Source: Bactericera cockerelli
Taxonomy: Eukaryota > Arthropoda > Insecta > Hemiptera > Triozidae
Length of the DNA: 64,000 bases
Assembly: GCA_024516035.1 (NCBI GenBank)
Contig: CM044957.1
Span: 17,505,224-17,569,223 of the forward strand
Direction of reading: 5' to 3'
In this document: piece after piece, positions 50,508 through 62,460 of the stretch
Position numbering within the stretch: the first letter of the stretch is position 1
How the letters are laid out: the number at the start of each line of letters is the position of its first letter
The notes under the pieces: model-generated
The model's input: only the letters and a program-made list of their open reading frames with translations
What the model was told of the DNA's origin: nothing
Database searches by the model: none
Program-made: the position numbers and the translations under genes

Positions 50508-50690
50508 GGGATACCTCGCCCTTTAGTTAGGACATATATTATGTATATATTTATTTATTTTTCTTTATTTTTTTTCTCTTTTTACTTATCTTATATGTAT
50601 ATTAATTTGTAATCTGTGTTGTATATAATATGTCCAAATTGTCCAATTAATGAAGTGTAAATAAATAAATAAATAAAACTTACTATTCTT
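50508..50690 (+). mobile_element. Non-LTR retrotransposon 3' end
   Basis: cgccctttagttaggac, an AT-rich UTR, taatgaagtg and (aaat)n. Third copy of the family at 13705 and 35483. Confidence 0.7.
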
Positions 50691-51785
50691 ACTATTAATA
50701 ATAATAATTCCGTAATCTAGCCAGGTGTGTTACCTTTTCATTGCTTACTGATGCAGCTTCATTGATATTGTTCCTTGTCACGGTACCTTGTACATGTACA
50801 ATCTCTGATCCTTTACAACCTAAATGTAATTCTAGAACCCATATGATTTCCGCATTGTTTTATGCCTACACCAAGTACTTAAGGATCAAACAGGTGGTAT
50901 CATAGAATCCAAATAAAGTGAACCGCGTTACATTCCAACAACCTGCAAGTGTAAAAAGAAGATACGGTGTATGAAGTTACATGGCGCACTTCTCAGCGTA
51001 CCTCAGCTTCAGAATCAGAAGGACACGTGAAACCTTCAATTTTCATGGCATAACATTTAGTGAACATCTATCTGTGCTTGTACTAAGAGTCCCACGTATT
51101 CGCTGGCAACTACTCAACTCAACCAAATAATTATTGCTTCCGAGTGTACAGACCTATAAAAAATCAGTAGTACTTTTTTTTAATCATAAAAGAATATATA
51201 TTTTCTCCGATTTTTTTATGTTGAAATTTTAAATTTATACTATCTGCTGTTGTCCGGATCGGATATGGAATTTCATAGGACCAAATTACTGCATATCTGA
51301 ATATTTAATCAATTACATTTGAAATTATGTGTCATTCATGAATTGAGACGGTTACACTTGAAGATCTTTTTGTATCGTAATTTTGGTCAGACTTGATTGA
51401 CGTTTTTTTTTTTTTCAAGTTTCTAGGACGCACCGTATAGGGTGCAGTCCGTAAAAAACATAGAAAAATACGTACACAGATATTTACAATGTGTAAAAAA
51501 TATTAAAATATAAAATGTATTTTGGTAGGAATAGTAATAATGACATAGTAGATTATTTTCCCGTTGTGAAAGAAATAAGATCTCTAACAGGTGGACTCTG
51601 CTTTTTGCAAATCAAATAGTGATTGTGTTGGTGGAGACTAAACTCATTTAGATACTGGATCCTTTATGTAAATGGGTAAACATGTGATATCGACGATTCT
51701 TTCATGGAACTTACTGTCGGAAGAGGGTAAGTGAAAATCTTAATTAAATAATAATTCTCTCATTTTAAATATGTATTCTTAGGTA
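50691..51785. other. Intergenic, nothing recognised
   Basis: AT-rich, with no coding frame or repeat recognised. Confidence 0.4.
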
Positions 51786-51789
51786 CTTA

Positions 51790-52050
51790 CTTACTCACGG
51801 GGCTTACCAAACCCAAGTCAGTCCATTGTCTGACCAATTTGCCTTTTCCATTGGATTCTGTCGTCATAACTTTTGAGATTGATGTTAGCTTGACTTGCAT
51901 CTTTCTAGATATCATCTGCCCATCTAACTCTTGGTCTTCCTCTTGGTTGTCTTTCTTCTATTTCATCTGTTATCTCTTCTTTAATGGGATCTCCATGCCT
52001 CCTCAGAGTTACTGAGCCCATACCATTGTTATTTCGTAGCTTTAAGAATG
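51790..52050 (-). pseudogene. LINE ORF2 C-terminal remnant
   Basis: On the minus strand, RGRPRVRWADDI is followed, after a stop, by DRIQWKRQIGQ. This is the familiar C-terminal end of non-LTR reverse-transcriptase proteins in many insects. In-frame stops and small size show it is dead. Confidence 0.65.
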
Positions 52051-52069
52051 GGAATGATGCGATGTCTAG

Positions 52070-53000
52070 ATCTTGATAAATATATCAAGCAAAACGCTAG
52101 TTTTGCAACGCCAAGATAAACAAAACGAGCGTGCTATACTTACGCTAAACCGAGTTCGTATGTATTTTCTTTTGTAATTTTGACCTTCTTAAATAAAACT
52201 TCTTAATATTTTTTCTTCATATTCGTGTTTTCCTCGTCGAATAGAAGATGACTACTTTTTATTTGACCTTTTTCTGACACCCCTAACCGCTTTTACGAGC
52301 ACCCCCAAAATTAGTAAAAGATTCATACTTTATTTTTTTTTATTTTTTTTTTTTCCGCATTCGACTTACCACGGGCATATGGTTCAAGTTAAAATTATGA
52401 CATTTTGGTTATGGGTTCTTAATGCTTGCAGCTCGAGGTTTTAACAAAAAAAAAACTTCCGCGGTCACTCGGCGGCGCTTTGGCGGTATTGCCTGTATCT
52501 CAAATGCGGCTGATAATAGAAAGCTGAAACTTTGTATGTTTATTATTTGACAGATTTACAGCTTTTTTTATTCTGTGTAATTTTTTTATAACTATAACCA
52601 TTTATGAGTTATAACATTTTTTGTTGATTTTTGACGTTCACCGACTTTTCTTCACGTAATCACATGTATCGCTATTAAGGCTTTATTCTATCAAGCTGAA
52701 ACTTTCAGAACATATTCCTGAGTCTTGTCAGATGATTCCTCGTCAGAATAGTCGTCTTCAAAAAATGTACGGGTTTTGAGTTATAAGCTCCTTAAGTCAT
52801 TGGTAGCGCACAATATAATTTCGATTAGAGTACCTATGTTCTCCGAGTATCAGAGCTCAGGGATTCCTCAAATGAAATATACGTAATGGCTGTGTTTGCT
52901 GCCTTTCTTTCTTCGATCTTTTTTAGGTTATTTGGTCTTATAGATGAATGTATTTTTCTTCGTCTAGCTTTTTTTAAAGATATGAGTGAGATTATTCAAT
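52070..53000 (-). repeat. Unclassified interspersed repeat, copy 2
   Basis: Reverse complement of the 8430-9880 repeat without its SINE. It includes caaaacgctagttttg, cggcggcgctttggcgg and ggcagatgattcctcg-type landmarks. No convincing protein. Confidence 0.65.
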
Positions 53001-53080
53001 AAAATATCTAATATCTTTAACAATATCATATTGAAAATACCTACTTGATCTAATGCACATAATAATTATGTATGATTTTA

Positions 53081-53370
53081 TTTGTGGTGAAGCCCAAGGC
53101 CTCTTCACAATTTTTTGTGGGTAGCGCTGCATTACTAAGAGCCTCCTTCACATTTCGAATTATTCTATTACATTAATTTCTTTTTACTCTGGTAATGCCG
53201 CCACTGGTCGTTACTCATACAAGTAACTACACATTTTTCCTCACGAGGTATGAGTGGACCCCAAACATCCAAGTACAGAGCAGAAAAATTCCTGCCCCGC
53301 TGGGAATCGAACCCAGGTCACCATGTGTGCAATGCCTAGCGCGCTAACTCACTCTGCCACGGTGACTACT
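53081..53370 (-). mobile_element. SINE-C copy
   Basis: A full minus-strand SINE-C (agtagtcaccgtggcagagt head to caccacaaat end), close in sequence to the copies at 8884 and 10527. Confidence 0.85.
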
Positions 53371-54202
53371 TAATGTACTTAATATAATTTGTAATGTATA
53401 AAAAACTAAAACAATTAGGTATAGAGTACTAAATTAAAATAATGTACGATGTACGAGGCTATAAAAAAAAACACACACAACGAGTATTTACTTGTTAAGG
53501 TCATCTTAAGTTTTAGTATTTTGAAAATATGTAGGCCTGCAAGCCGAGATTCGGCGATTTGAGTTTTGTTTGACAATATCGCATCAACCATACGGAAAAT
53601 TCAGATCCTCGGAGAATTGAGATCCTCCCTAAGCAATCTAAGCATGCATACATAACACACATACATAACGGGAATAGTTAATGTAAAAACAATTTCACGA
53701 AATTTCGTTGTTACGCATTTGATTTCTGAGAATTACCGATCCATAAAAATGCTTGACTTTACATAACTAAACACAAGAGAAGGGTAAACAAATCATAAAA
53801 GATTATTCCAATCGGTATCTGTGTAGTACCTACTTTTTTGCGAAAAAACCAAAAGAGAACTGGTTTTCTTTTGTTGTTTCATTGACCGATGATACTATAG
53901 TTCTATAGTATATCCATTTCATTATGATAGTTGAGAATCATCACGACAAAATACGAGAACCAATCAGATTCCAGAATATCTTACAATGTTGCAGTCCTAA
54001 AAATATCTATTTTCAGTACACTCTCTCACTCGTTGCGATTAAAAGGAGCTCTACTATACAAAGGTCGGAAGGGTACGTTTGGTGCAGGTAATATTTAAAC
54101 CTATATGTACTGCATCACATAATATTATTACCTAGGTACTTGGTTATTGATCAGAAATTTATGATTTTGAATGTTTGAATCTACATAATATGTAGATACA
54201 TA
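53371..54202. other. Intergenic, nothing recognised
   Basis: AT-rich, with no gene or clear repeat. Confidence 0.4.
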
Positions 54203-55091
54203 TACAGGGTCTTCATAAAGTCTCACCCAGGCCTAGGTTTCTCGAAAACGACTCAGAATATCAAAAAACGCAAAAACCCGTATTCCTTTATATTTAGGGG
54301 ATTGATTTTCAGCCAATTTTTTTTTGCCTACACATCCCCAGTCAGGCTGGGCATGGACCAACTTTAAAATCTTAAATAGAATGGTATGTCTTGTGGCATA
54401 TTGTTTTAAAGGTCTTATTGAGAGAAATTCATTACAATAAATTTCAGTGTGCTACGACTTACCGTTCTCGAGATACAGGGTCGGACGTCCTGCGTAATAT
54501 CCCTATATTTTGACCTATAACTCGTTAACCGTAAATTATGGAGAAAATTTTTCTTGATAATAATAACTCCTTATAGCAAGAACTTTCGAACAAGTTAAAA
54601 TATGATTTGTTTTTTCGTTAAATTTTTTTCGACTGTTCGTCCGGCTGGCTGACGAAACCGACCAGAAACTAACATCAACAGAGTATGTCGAGTTATAACT
54701 TGTTCGAAAAGTCTCATCATAAGGAATTATTATTAACAAGAAAAATTTTCTCCATAATTTACGGTTATCGAGTTATAGGTCAAAATATATGGATATTACG
54801 CAGGACGTCCGACCCTGTATCTCGAGAACGGTAAGTTGTAGCACACTGAAATTTATTGTAATGAACTTCTCTTAATAAGACCTTTAAAACAATATGCCAC
54901 AAGACATACCATTCTATTTAAGATTTTAAAGTTGGTCCATGCCCAGCCTGACTGGGGCCGTGTAGGCAAAAAAAATTTGGCTGAAAATCAATCCCCCAAA
55001 ATATAAAGGATTACGGGTTTTTGCGTTTTTTGATATTCTGAGTCGTTTTTGAGAAACCTAGGCCTGGGTGAGACTTTATGAAGACCCTGTA
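54203..55091. mobile_element. Large foldback element, about 390-bp arms
   Basis: Starts tacagggtcttcataaagtc and ends with its complement. The arms run to about 54597 and from about 54693, around a loop of about 95 nt. Arms match almost throughout, with scattered differences. No transposase. Confidence 0.9.
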
Positions 55092-56133
55092 TATTGTATC
55101 AACCTTAAGGTTGAAAAAAAATGTACAAGGAAGTATTGTGCAATGCACCTTCCTGCACTTAAGATTCTTTACTTCTGTAGTCTTTGCAGTTTTGGCAACG
55201 CCGCCTACGATTTTAATAAGTCATAGCTATCATAATGAAAGGGATATACTATAGTTGAGTTATTTAGGGTGAACGTGTGATATTCAAAACAATATTGATA
55301 AATCATAAGAGAGTGTACCTACTCTTTCTATTTTAAAGAATTTGCTTCATGCGTGTACAGCTGTACACTGTACATAATTTTTAAAAGTATTTGATTTCCG
55401 AATTCATGCAATTTTTTACTTTCCTTATCCTATAATATACATTCCTTATTGTCGAAAATTTGGTCTACCCTGTATTTCACATTTCTGGACGAATCATAGC
55501 CTCAGGATAGCATAAAAATTGTTTTCGTCCATTGGTCCGTGCGTCCGCCTGTCTGTGAACGAGATATCTCGAGAACGGTACAACCTAGAGACTTAAAATT
55601 TGGTATGGAAGTTGATTTTATAATATGTATACCACACGAATCTTTTAGTGGCAGAAGCTGACTTCTTTTCAACTGATAAGAAAAATGTGGTGGTGTCACA
55701 CCAGTTTATTCTCTTTTTAATTAGTTGTTTTGTAATGCGTTTTCGAACGACTTACCCACTTTGGTAATATTTTGCGGAAATTAAAAATAAAAAAATAAAT
55801 AAGAACCGATTGTCCTGAATATCCATACTATCGGATTCCCCATTAATACATGAGGAAAAATTATCACTCAATTTCCGTAACCCACTGGCAGGATAGGCCA
55901 ACCATGGACCAAAAATCCTAAGGAACAACTAGAAAGAAGAAACCCGGTGTAATAAGCTTAAAGGAAAAAATTAAAGGTGCAATATTTTAGATATATTGTA
56001 CCGAAGAATAGAGATGATGAGAAAGGAAAAGTTTAAGACACCAATATTTCCAAGGATATAGTTAGTTCTACCTTGGTGCTCGTGTGAAGTTATAGAAAAT
56101 TGCAAAACATGTAACCTACCAAAAATATCTGAT
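55092..56133. other. Intergenic; repeat fragment at 55480-55710
   Basis: The 55480-55710 stretch (gagatatctcgagaacggta, ggtggtgtcacacc) resembles 42870-43290. Nothing else recognised. Confidence 0.4.
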
Positions 56134-56658
56134 ATCCCCCAAAAATACACTTCGTGTGCAAAAGACGCCAAGAAAATTAGAATCCTTCAAATATAATTAA
56201 TTACCTTAAAATATTTCTAAAAAGGAACTGATATCAAATGAATGCCAAGTTCTCCTAAACTGGAAATCATTTGCCCAGAAAGAAATCTCAAGCACAGAAA
56301 TCAAACTGAGGATTGGACATGACATTTCCCATTAATCTACGATTTACCAACGCTAAAAGTTAACATTAAAAATCTTGGCAAGTTGAAAGCATTTTTTTAA
56401 TTTTTGAAACTTGCCAAGATTTTTAATGTTAACTTTTAGCGTTGGTAAATCGTAGATTAATGGGAAATGTCATGTCCAATCCTCAGTTTGATTTCTGTGC
56501 TTGAGATTTCTTTCTGGGCAAATGATTTCCAGTTTAGGAGAACTTGGCATTCATTTGATATCAGTTCCTTTTTAGAAATATTTTAAGGTAATTAATTATA
56601 TTTGAAGGATTCTAATTTTCTTGGCGTCTTTTGCACACGAAGTGTATTTTTGGGGGAT
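56134..56658. mobile_element. Foldback element, copy 2
   Basis: Same family as 5171-5697 (atccccc / gggggat ends, cttggcaagtt centre). By eye the two arms are identical apart from the loop near 56396-56405, although the element as a whole differs at many positions from copy 1. Confidence 0.9.
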
Positions 56659-57400
56659 TGAAATTGATCTCTAAACTGTAAATACGTTCGCCTGTGTTAG
56701 TTTCACCAAGGACGCTTTTGAAAATGGTAGAAATTACTGAGAACCACCTAAAATGCAGTACAATGCATAAGTAAATACCTAAAATGCAGGGTGCAGTCAG
56801 TGTGCTGAATACTTTTATGTGAATTTTATTATTTAAATTGTAACTAATAAACTAATAGTTTAAAAAGATATATAATTTTATATGTGTATGATTGAACATG
56901 AACATCCTGAATAATTTCATTGGTAGGTACCTACCAGTGTTACCCAAATTACAATGAACACTCATTATTTCTCTCTCTGTAAATGAGAATATTTTTTATA
57001 GGAGATACTTGTATTACTTGAAAGAATGAGGCATTCCTTGTTTTCTAAAACGAATTTTTTGTTTTATTATTTCAACTGTCAGATCTAAATATCATTTAAA
57101 CAAAAAGAAAAGCTCTCTGCCAGTCTACCTCTACACACTCTACAGCTCTTCAAAGTACGCTAGGAATTACATAAATAATAATAAAATAATGTATGTCTGG
57201 AAACCACTCATGTGAAAAATCCCTACTCGCAAAACACACGGGATTTTTTCCGTCGTAAATAAATTTCCGTTTCAACGTTTGAAACTGTCGAGGGATTATT
57301 CCCGCAGCCGTTATCGTCTATTTTTAAAAGAAATTTCAAATGAACTCGCACGATTTTGAACTTTAAGAGAGAAATTTGAATGAGAGATTCTGTTTGTTTG
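56659..57400. other. Upstream flank of glycogenin
   Basis: AT-rich, with no repeat recognised. Promoter elements are expected at its right end, but no TATA box is convincing. Confidence 0.35.
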
Positions 57401-57409
57401 TTTGATCAG

Positions 57410-57552
57410 TCTTGTTCAGTCAGTGCCCAGTTCTGCCTTGCGGTAACACGACAAGGGTGAATGAAAACCTTGCAGGGAATCTGTGTGTGCCCCTAGTGAA
57501 GTGAACGTGAGATAGTATAAATTTTTTATTGAAAAATAAAGCTCAACAGAAA
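57410..57552 (+). promoter_or_regulatory. Probable glycogenin start region and 5' UTR
   Basis: ttgttcagtcagtgcc near 57412 contains two TCAGT arthropod-initiator-like matches about 140 bp before the ATG. No stronger core-promoter evidence, so the site is tentative. Confidence 0.3.
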
Positions 57553-57559
57553 ATGGGAG
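57553..57559 (+). CDS. GYG1: Glycogenin exon 1 (start codon exon)
   Basis: ATG GGA G followed by gtaagg. The frame joins exon 2 (GT ACC GCG) to give MGGTAWV, the expected glycogenin start. The sequence before it, aacagaaa, gives a good A-rich start context. Confidence 0.75.
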
Positions 57560-60500
57560 GTAAGGAAATTTCATTTCTCTTCTCAAGGAAAAGGCATTCT
57601 TCAATAATAGTTCATCATCTTTATTTTTCAATTTTGATCTAATTTTAATGATCAACATTTTAGTTCTTTTGACCTACCTCTTATCTAGAATAATATTCAG
57701 AGGTACCTAGTATTTCCAACAGACATTTCTAGTATTTTCCTCATTAGTAAAACATGCCATACCTAGCATCTACCTACATAACTGAGTACCTAGCCTAGAT
57801 ACCTAGGTATTTAATGTGACTTCATTTAGGATTAAGATGGGGATTTTTAGTTATAAATAATTATGTAGGTGCTAGTAAAATTACCTACCAACATCATTAT
57901 TTAAACCCTTGTTCGATACAGACCTATCGTGCTACCTATCGTGAAATTAGTTCCGATTCTTGTGCTAACGTCTTCTGAATGCCATTACAAATTTACTCTG
58001 CCAGTCTCAGGTCACTTGATCTTGCTGACAGCAGACGAGACGTTCCGAACAGTATATTAGATACCTTCTTCCCAGATATACCAGATTCCATAGCCGAAAG
58101 ATCAAATCTTTACAAAGAGAATGGTTTTATAAAGTGATTTTGTCCTTGTTCAACGTAGGGTGGAAGCTTGCAATACATCATAATACATACCTATAGGTAC
58201 AATTGTACATAATTATCACATAACGAGCAGTTCAACCCCTGCTTCGCTAAGGTCGTTACAGGAAAGTTTCTAGAGTCCTAGTTGGAATATTAAAAAGTCC
58301 TTTCTTATTTAACATATAGAACATACCTAGAACCTACAATACCTACATACAACATTTCAATAACCGAAAGTTTACCGAAAAATAGTGATGAAAACTTTAT
58401 TGCTTTTGTTTCCCGCGACTGTGACCCCAATTGGAATATTGAAAAACCCTTTCTCTTGCGCCTCTAAGGAGTCTAAGGCATTTCAGACGTAGCAATAGGT
58501 ATGGATAAACAGTAATGATTTATAATTACCTACCTACATATATACAATATTGGAAAACTATTATCTCTGGCATAGACTTGGAGTAAATAAGGAATAGTAT
58601 TGTTTAAGAGGAATATACCTACATACCTACGAATAACACTGTTCTTGTGTTCTTGATATATATAATGCCTACTTCTCATCTTTAGTTTAAAAACAGATAT
58701 CGATCTACTATACATATAGAACAGATATCTGAATTTACCTAGTAGTTATGTAATTATGTATACGATTCGGAATTTGTCTGTTAAGAGTTGTCCCGTAGCG
58801 AAGAGTTTACAAGAAATTTAATGCTGTGGCGTAGTGCGGGAGAACGGCTAGTGTTCTATAAGATCCCTTACCTACTTGAGTGTCTGATCGTGAAAAGCTT
58901 AACCATAACCTTTACTTCTACTAGACGGGTGTTCGGCGGACTGTGTGTTGGACCATTTTTATTACATCTAAATATTGTAAATATAGGTCATGAACAAACA
59001 AAAATATAAATTTGCCAATCAATAATAATTTTATCGTATGGCTGTGTTTTGTTATCTATATACCCACTGCCCAATCAGTGTTTTGTTTTGGTTAGCTTAT
59101 TTCTAAAACATGGGTAGGTACATAATATATTATTTACTTACCACTTAATATATGTACTTGTACAAATGTACAATTGTACATACATAGCATAACAAAAAAG
59201 TAGGTATGTCTGTTCTAAGTCCAGTGTCCATAGCACCGCAGGGTTCATTAAGATGAAAATTAAGTAACTTTAAAAAGTTTTAATATTAAGAGCAAAACAT
59301 TAGTGTTGTTAGAATTTCATAGGAACCATGCCTGTTGTATATTATCGCCTTCTCAGGGACGGGTAGGTCAGGACTTTATCCTCCTTGGAACTTTAGAGGT
59401 GAAACTGTAACAGTTACTGTATTAGACAACATTTCAAACGTTGATAGCTTTTAGTACACTTTACATTTACATATTATACCTATGTATTGAAAAAACACTG
59501 CCAATTATGGACACAATACTTCCTCGTGATTGCTTCACATTGTAAACACGTGCCAATTTTGAGATTTTTTTAGAAAATTACTTGTATCTCTAAAACGGCT
59601 CAACCGATTTTCTTCAAATTTGTTTTATATGGTAAAATATTGTTTTTTCTACATTCTAGATTCTACAAAAAATTCTGTATCGGCAAGTCGTGGTCCTTAT
59701 TTTTTGACTTCTTTGTCCAAAATTTTGGATTTTCTTAAATATCAGAGTCAAATTATAAGTAATTTAAAAATAAATATAAAAAGCCTATGTAAAATAATAA
59801 TATGCATAACTATACAAAATTTCATCAAAATCGGGTGTACCGTTTACGAGATATCAGCGTTTAAGTAAAAAGTTAGTGGTCAGGCGCATGGTCTCTTTCA
59901 CCAAGAACCGCTAGTACGAATTCGATGAATTTAAAATGGGACCATCTACAGAATGTCTCCTAGATGTGTGCAAAATTTCATCAAAATCCGTTGGGTAGTT
60001 TCCGAGATTTGCGCGTTACAAGGAATCGTTTTAACAGACAGACAGACAGACCGACAGACCGACAGACGGATAGACGGACACAAAACCAAATTTGCTCAGG
60101 AGGTTATGAAACGTCCAGAAATATGAAAAAAATTGAAATCGGAGCAAAAAAATATTTTTTTTTTTCGAAAACGAACACAATACTTCCGATTTCTAATATT
60201 AGAAATTTCTTGGAAGTAAAATGTATTTGAGAAACCTAGTTTAAAATTTATAAGTGAAAAATTGAAAATAGTAAGTACCTAGGTACTAATATCGTGGTCT
60301 TTTGCATCTAGCATGCATAAGAGTTTGGAAATAGCAAATCTGGATTCTTAACATCAGAACCTATCAAAAATCAGAACCACCTGCTTTAGGAAACATTAAA
60401 ACTAGAGGCCTTTAAATCAGCAATTATTGAAGATGGAGCAGGAGTAGACTATATAATATGTCAATAAATATAAATAATATAATATAGTTAAAACTAGAGG

Positions 60501-62031
60501 CCAGCTCTACTTTTATTGTTGATTTCTACTGGGCTACTGGCACTATGTTTCCTTATGGCGAAGCTATGGGTCGTGTGTTCATTTCTCGTCCGGTGCAAGT
60601 AAAAATGCTCCTTTTTGCGCTCTTCAAATTTTCCATGATGCCATTAGAATCACAGTACAGTGTACAATGCCAATTTCGGCGAATTATTCTAAAAATTGAT
60701 TTCTTTCGGAAATCGTTGACTTGTGTGACGAAGTGTTTCTGTGGCTCTAGTCGAATAACTCTACGTCAATCGAATGAGGATGACAATGGGATTTTCGTTT
60801 GTCGCAGCCATTCGTTTCAAAGATTCCAAGAGGCGAGAAGGGTCAGGGGTGTTGTGAGATGCCAACTGCGCCGTATCTTCTGTCATGTGGTGCCCCTTCG
60901 CCCTTTCACCCCCCGTCCCGCCCTCCGCTCTTTCTGCACAATTTACGTTTCTCTACTACGCTGTTTGAAATTCAAGTCACTAGGGAACATTTTATCTGCC
61001 TCAATCTGAAAAGATAACACGATAAAGAATACCTATACATAGATACCTATACATGTCATAGATGTATCTGATCTATGGTCATCACACAAACATGTAGGTG
61101 AGATTTATTTTCATACATATTTGTATCGTGGGAAATTTTTGTGACACAATTTCTTTTCTGACCCGACCGGCCTTTCAATCTGTTGGTATGGGTACCCTGT
61201 CTTTAAAAATTAGAACTTACCGAATAACTTATAACCGAAATATATCGATAATTGTCTCAAAAACTGGTTATATTATGGTGACAATCTATTAATAAATCAA
61301 TGTCTTAATAAATCAAATCAAAGATAAACAAACATGCATAAGTATGTCAAACGACTGGTAGATTGTCAAAATCCAACCCGTGTCGATATAGTGTCCAAAC
61401 GATTTCGAGGTTTTTATCAAACACCTCGGCCGAGGTGTGAAGAACGCCTATACAAAGAAAGAGATATAATTTTACTGGGCTACGACCAAGTTAAGTGACT
61501 GTAAGCCAGCGTCGCGTCGATGGCGCGTTGCACCGAAGTTAGCAACGTCCAGCAAGGTGAAGACTTCGTGATTCTGGCATTCTGACCCAATCCAGGCTGG
61601 GTGAATGTGGGTAGCAGGTTTGTGAGTTTCCTGCAAATGGAGGGTAACACCCCCGTCGTGATATGACCATGCAGTTGAAAGTGACGTTAAACTCAAATTA
61701 AAAAAGTGACTCTGTAGCAAATAATATAATAATTGCAACTTTACTGTTGCTAGATAAGGTTTATCTAGCTTTATTTGGGGTGCGGCTCCTGTTTTTGACT
61801 TATCCGCTTGACTTAAAAAAGTGACTGTAAAAACTAACAATGTCTTCTATTTATGTCAGAATGATTTTATGTGTTGTGTTGACTTTGGCTTGCAGGTACC
61901 GCGTGGGTAACGTTAGCCACCAATGACTCCTACGCGCTAGGAGCCCTGGTAGTGGCCAACTCTCTGAAGCGAGTGAACACAGTGCATGACTTGGCCATTC
62001 TCATCACTCCGGGAGTCACTCTTGCTATGAA
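57553..62031 (+). CDS. GYG1: Glycogenin, first two coding exons (partial gene)
   Basis: Exon 1 is only 7 coding bases (ATGGGAG, 57553-57559) before donor gtaagg; exon 2 is 61896-62031. Together they read MGGTAWVTLATNDSYALGAL, then VVANSLKRVNTVHDLAILIT and PGVTLAMK. This matches the N-terminus of glycogenin, a GT8 glucosyltransferase that glucosylates itself from UDP-glucose and primes glycogen synthase in the cytosol. Only the first nucleotide-binding strand and helix are visible. The acceptor Tyr and DxD motif lie in exons beyond the window; I found no third exon before 64000. Symbol by family. Confidence 0.88.
57560..61895 (+). other. Glycogenin intron 1
   Basis: 4.3 kb, AT-rich. Holds a (gaca)n-containing repeat around 59600-60230 (ending aaatcggaagtattgtgt-like, shared with 26990 and 43615) and a 5S-derived SINE at 61500. 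No coding frame recognised. Confidence 0.5.
61500..61700 (+). mobile_element. 5S-derived SINE
   Basis: agccagcgtcgcgtcgatgg, accgaagttagcaacgtcca, then the body with gtgaatgtgggtagcaggtt and atggagggtaacacccccgt. The central part of the 5S head is deleted. Confidence 0.75.
61896..62031 (+). CDS. GYG1: Glycogenin exon 2
   Basis: Acceptor ttgcag ends at 61895; donor gtaagt begins at 62032. The exon opens by completing a Gly codon and encodes AWVTLATNDSYALGALVVAN and the following strand. It ends in phase 2 after AMK (aa of the Lys codon). Confidence 0.93.
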
Positions 62032-62103
62032 GTAAGTTTCTTTTCCCTATAAATCCCTATTATGATGCAGAGTTATCTGTCTAAATCACAAAGAAAAGTA
62101 ATG

Positions 62104-62165
62104 TTTTTTTTTAATGAACATTTATTTCAAGAGAGGTCTATTCCAATCGAAGTCCTTGCCTTGAA
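62104..62165 (-). mobile_element. Short retroelement 3' tail
   Basis: Minus-strand copy of the tail at 14062 and 39278 (agacctctcttgaaataaat, poly-A). Confidence 0.55.
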
Positions 62166-62279
62166 AAGTAATGTAATTCTAACAAAAGATGTTTTATAGT
62201 CCCCAATGTTTCAGCCATTTATATTGTTGGTACATAATATGTATTTCTGTCTTTCCGACTGTCCTGTAAACAAAATAAC

Positions 62280-62460
62280 CAGCCTCCGTGGCTTGACGGT
62301 TGGGACTACTGCCCATAGTTCAGAGATCCCAAGTTTGATTCCCGGTTGCGGCAGACTTTTCGAAAGAAATTCTGGTCCCTCAAAACCAGTGAGGCTGGCA
62401 TTTCTGGCTCTAGGTGAGGTAAGGGTTTCATTGAAAACCCTGCAACGAGGTCAGATAATA
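62280..62460 (+). mobile_element. SINE-E copy
   Basis: cctccgtggcttgacggttg head, tgattcccggttg B-box region, cagacttttcgaaag, gtgaggctggcatttctgg. The body is cut short soon after ggtgaggt. Confidence 0.7.

Noticed and set aside
60545..61009. A 154-codon frame as a gene in the glycogenin intron
   Set aside because: No recognisable domain, composition like surrounding intron; chance frame most likely.
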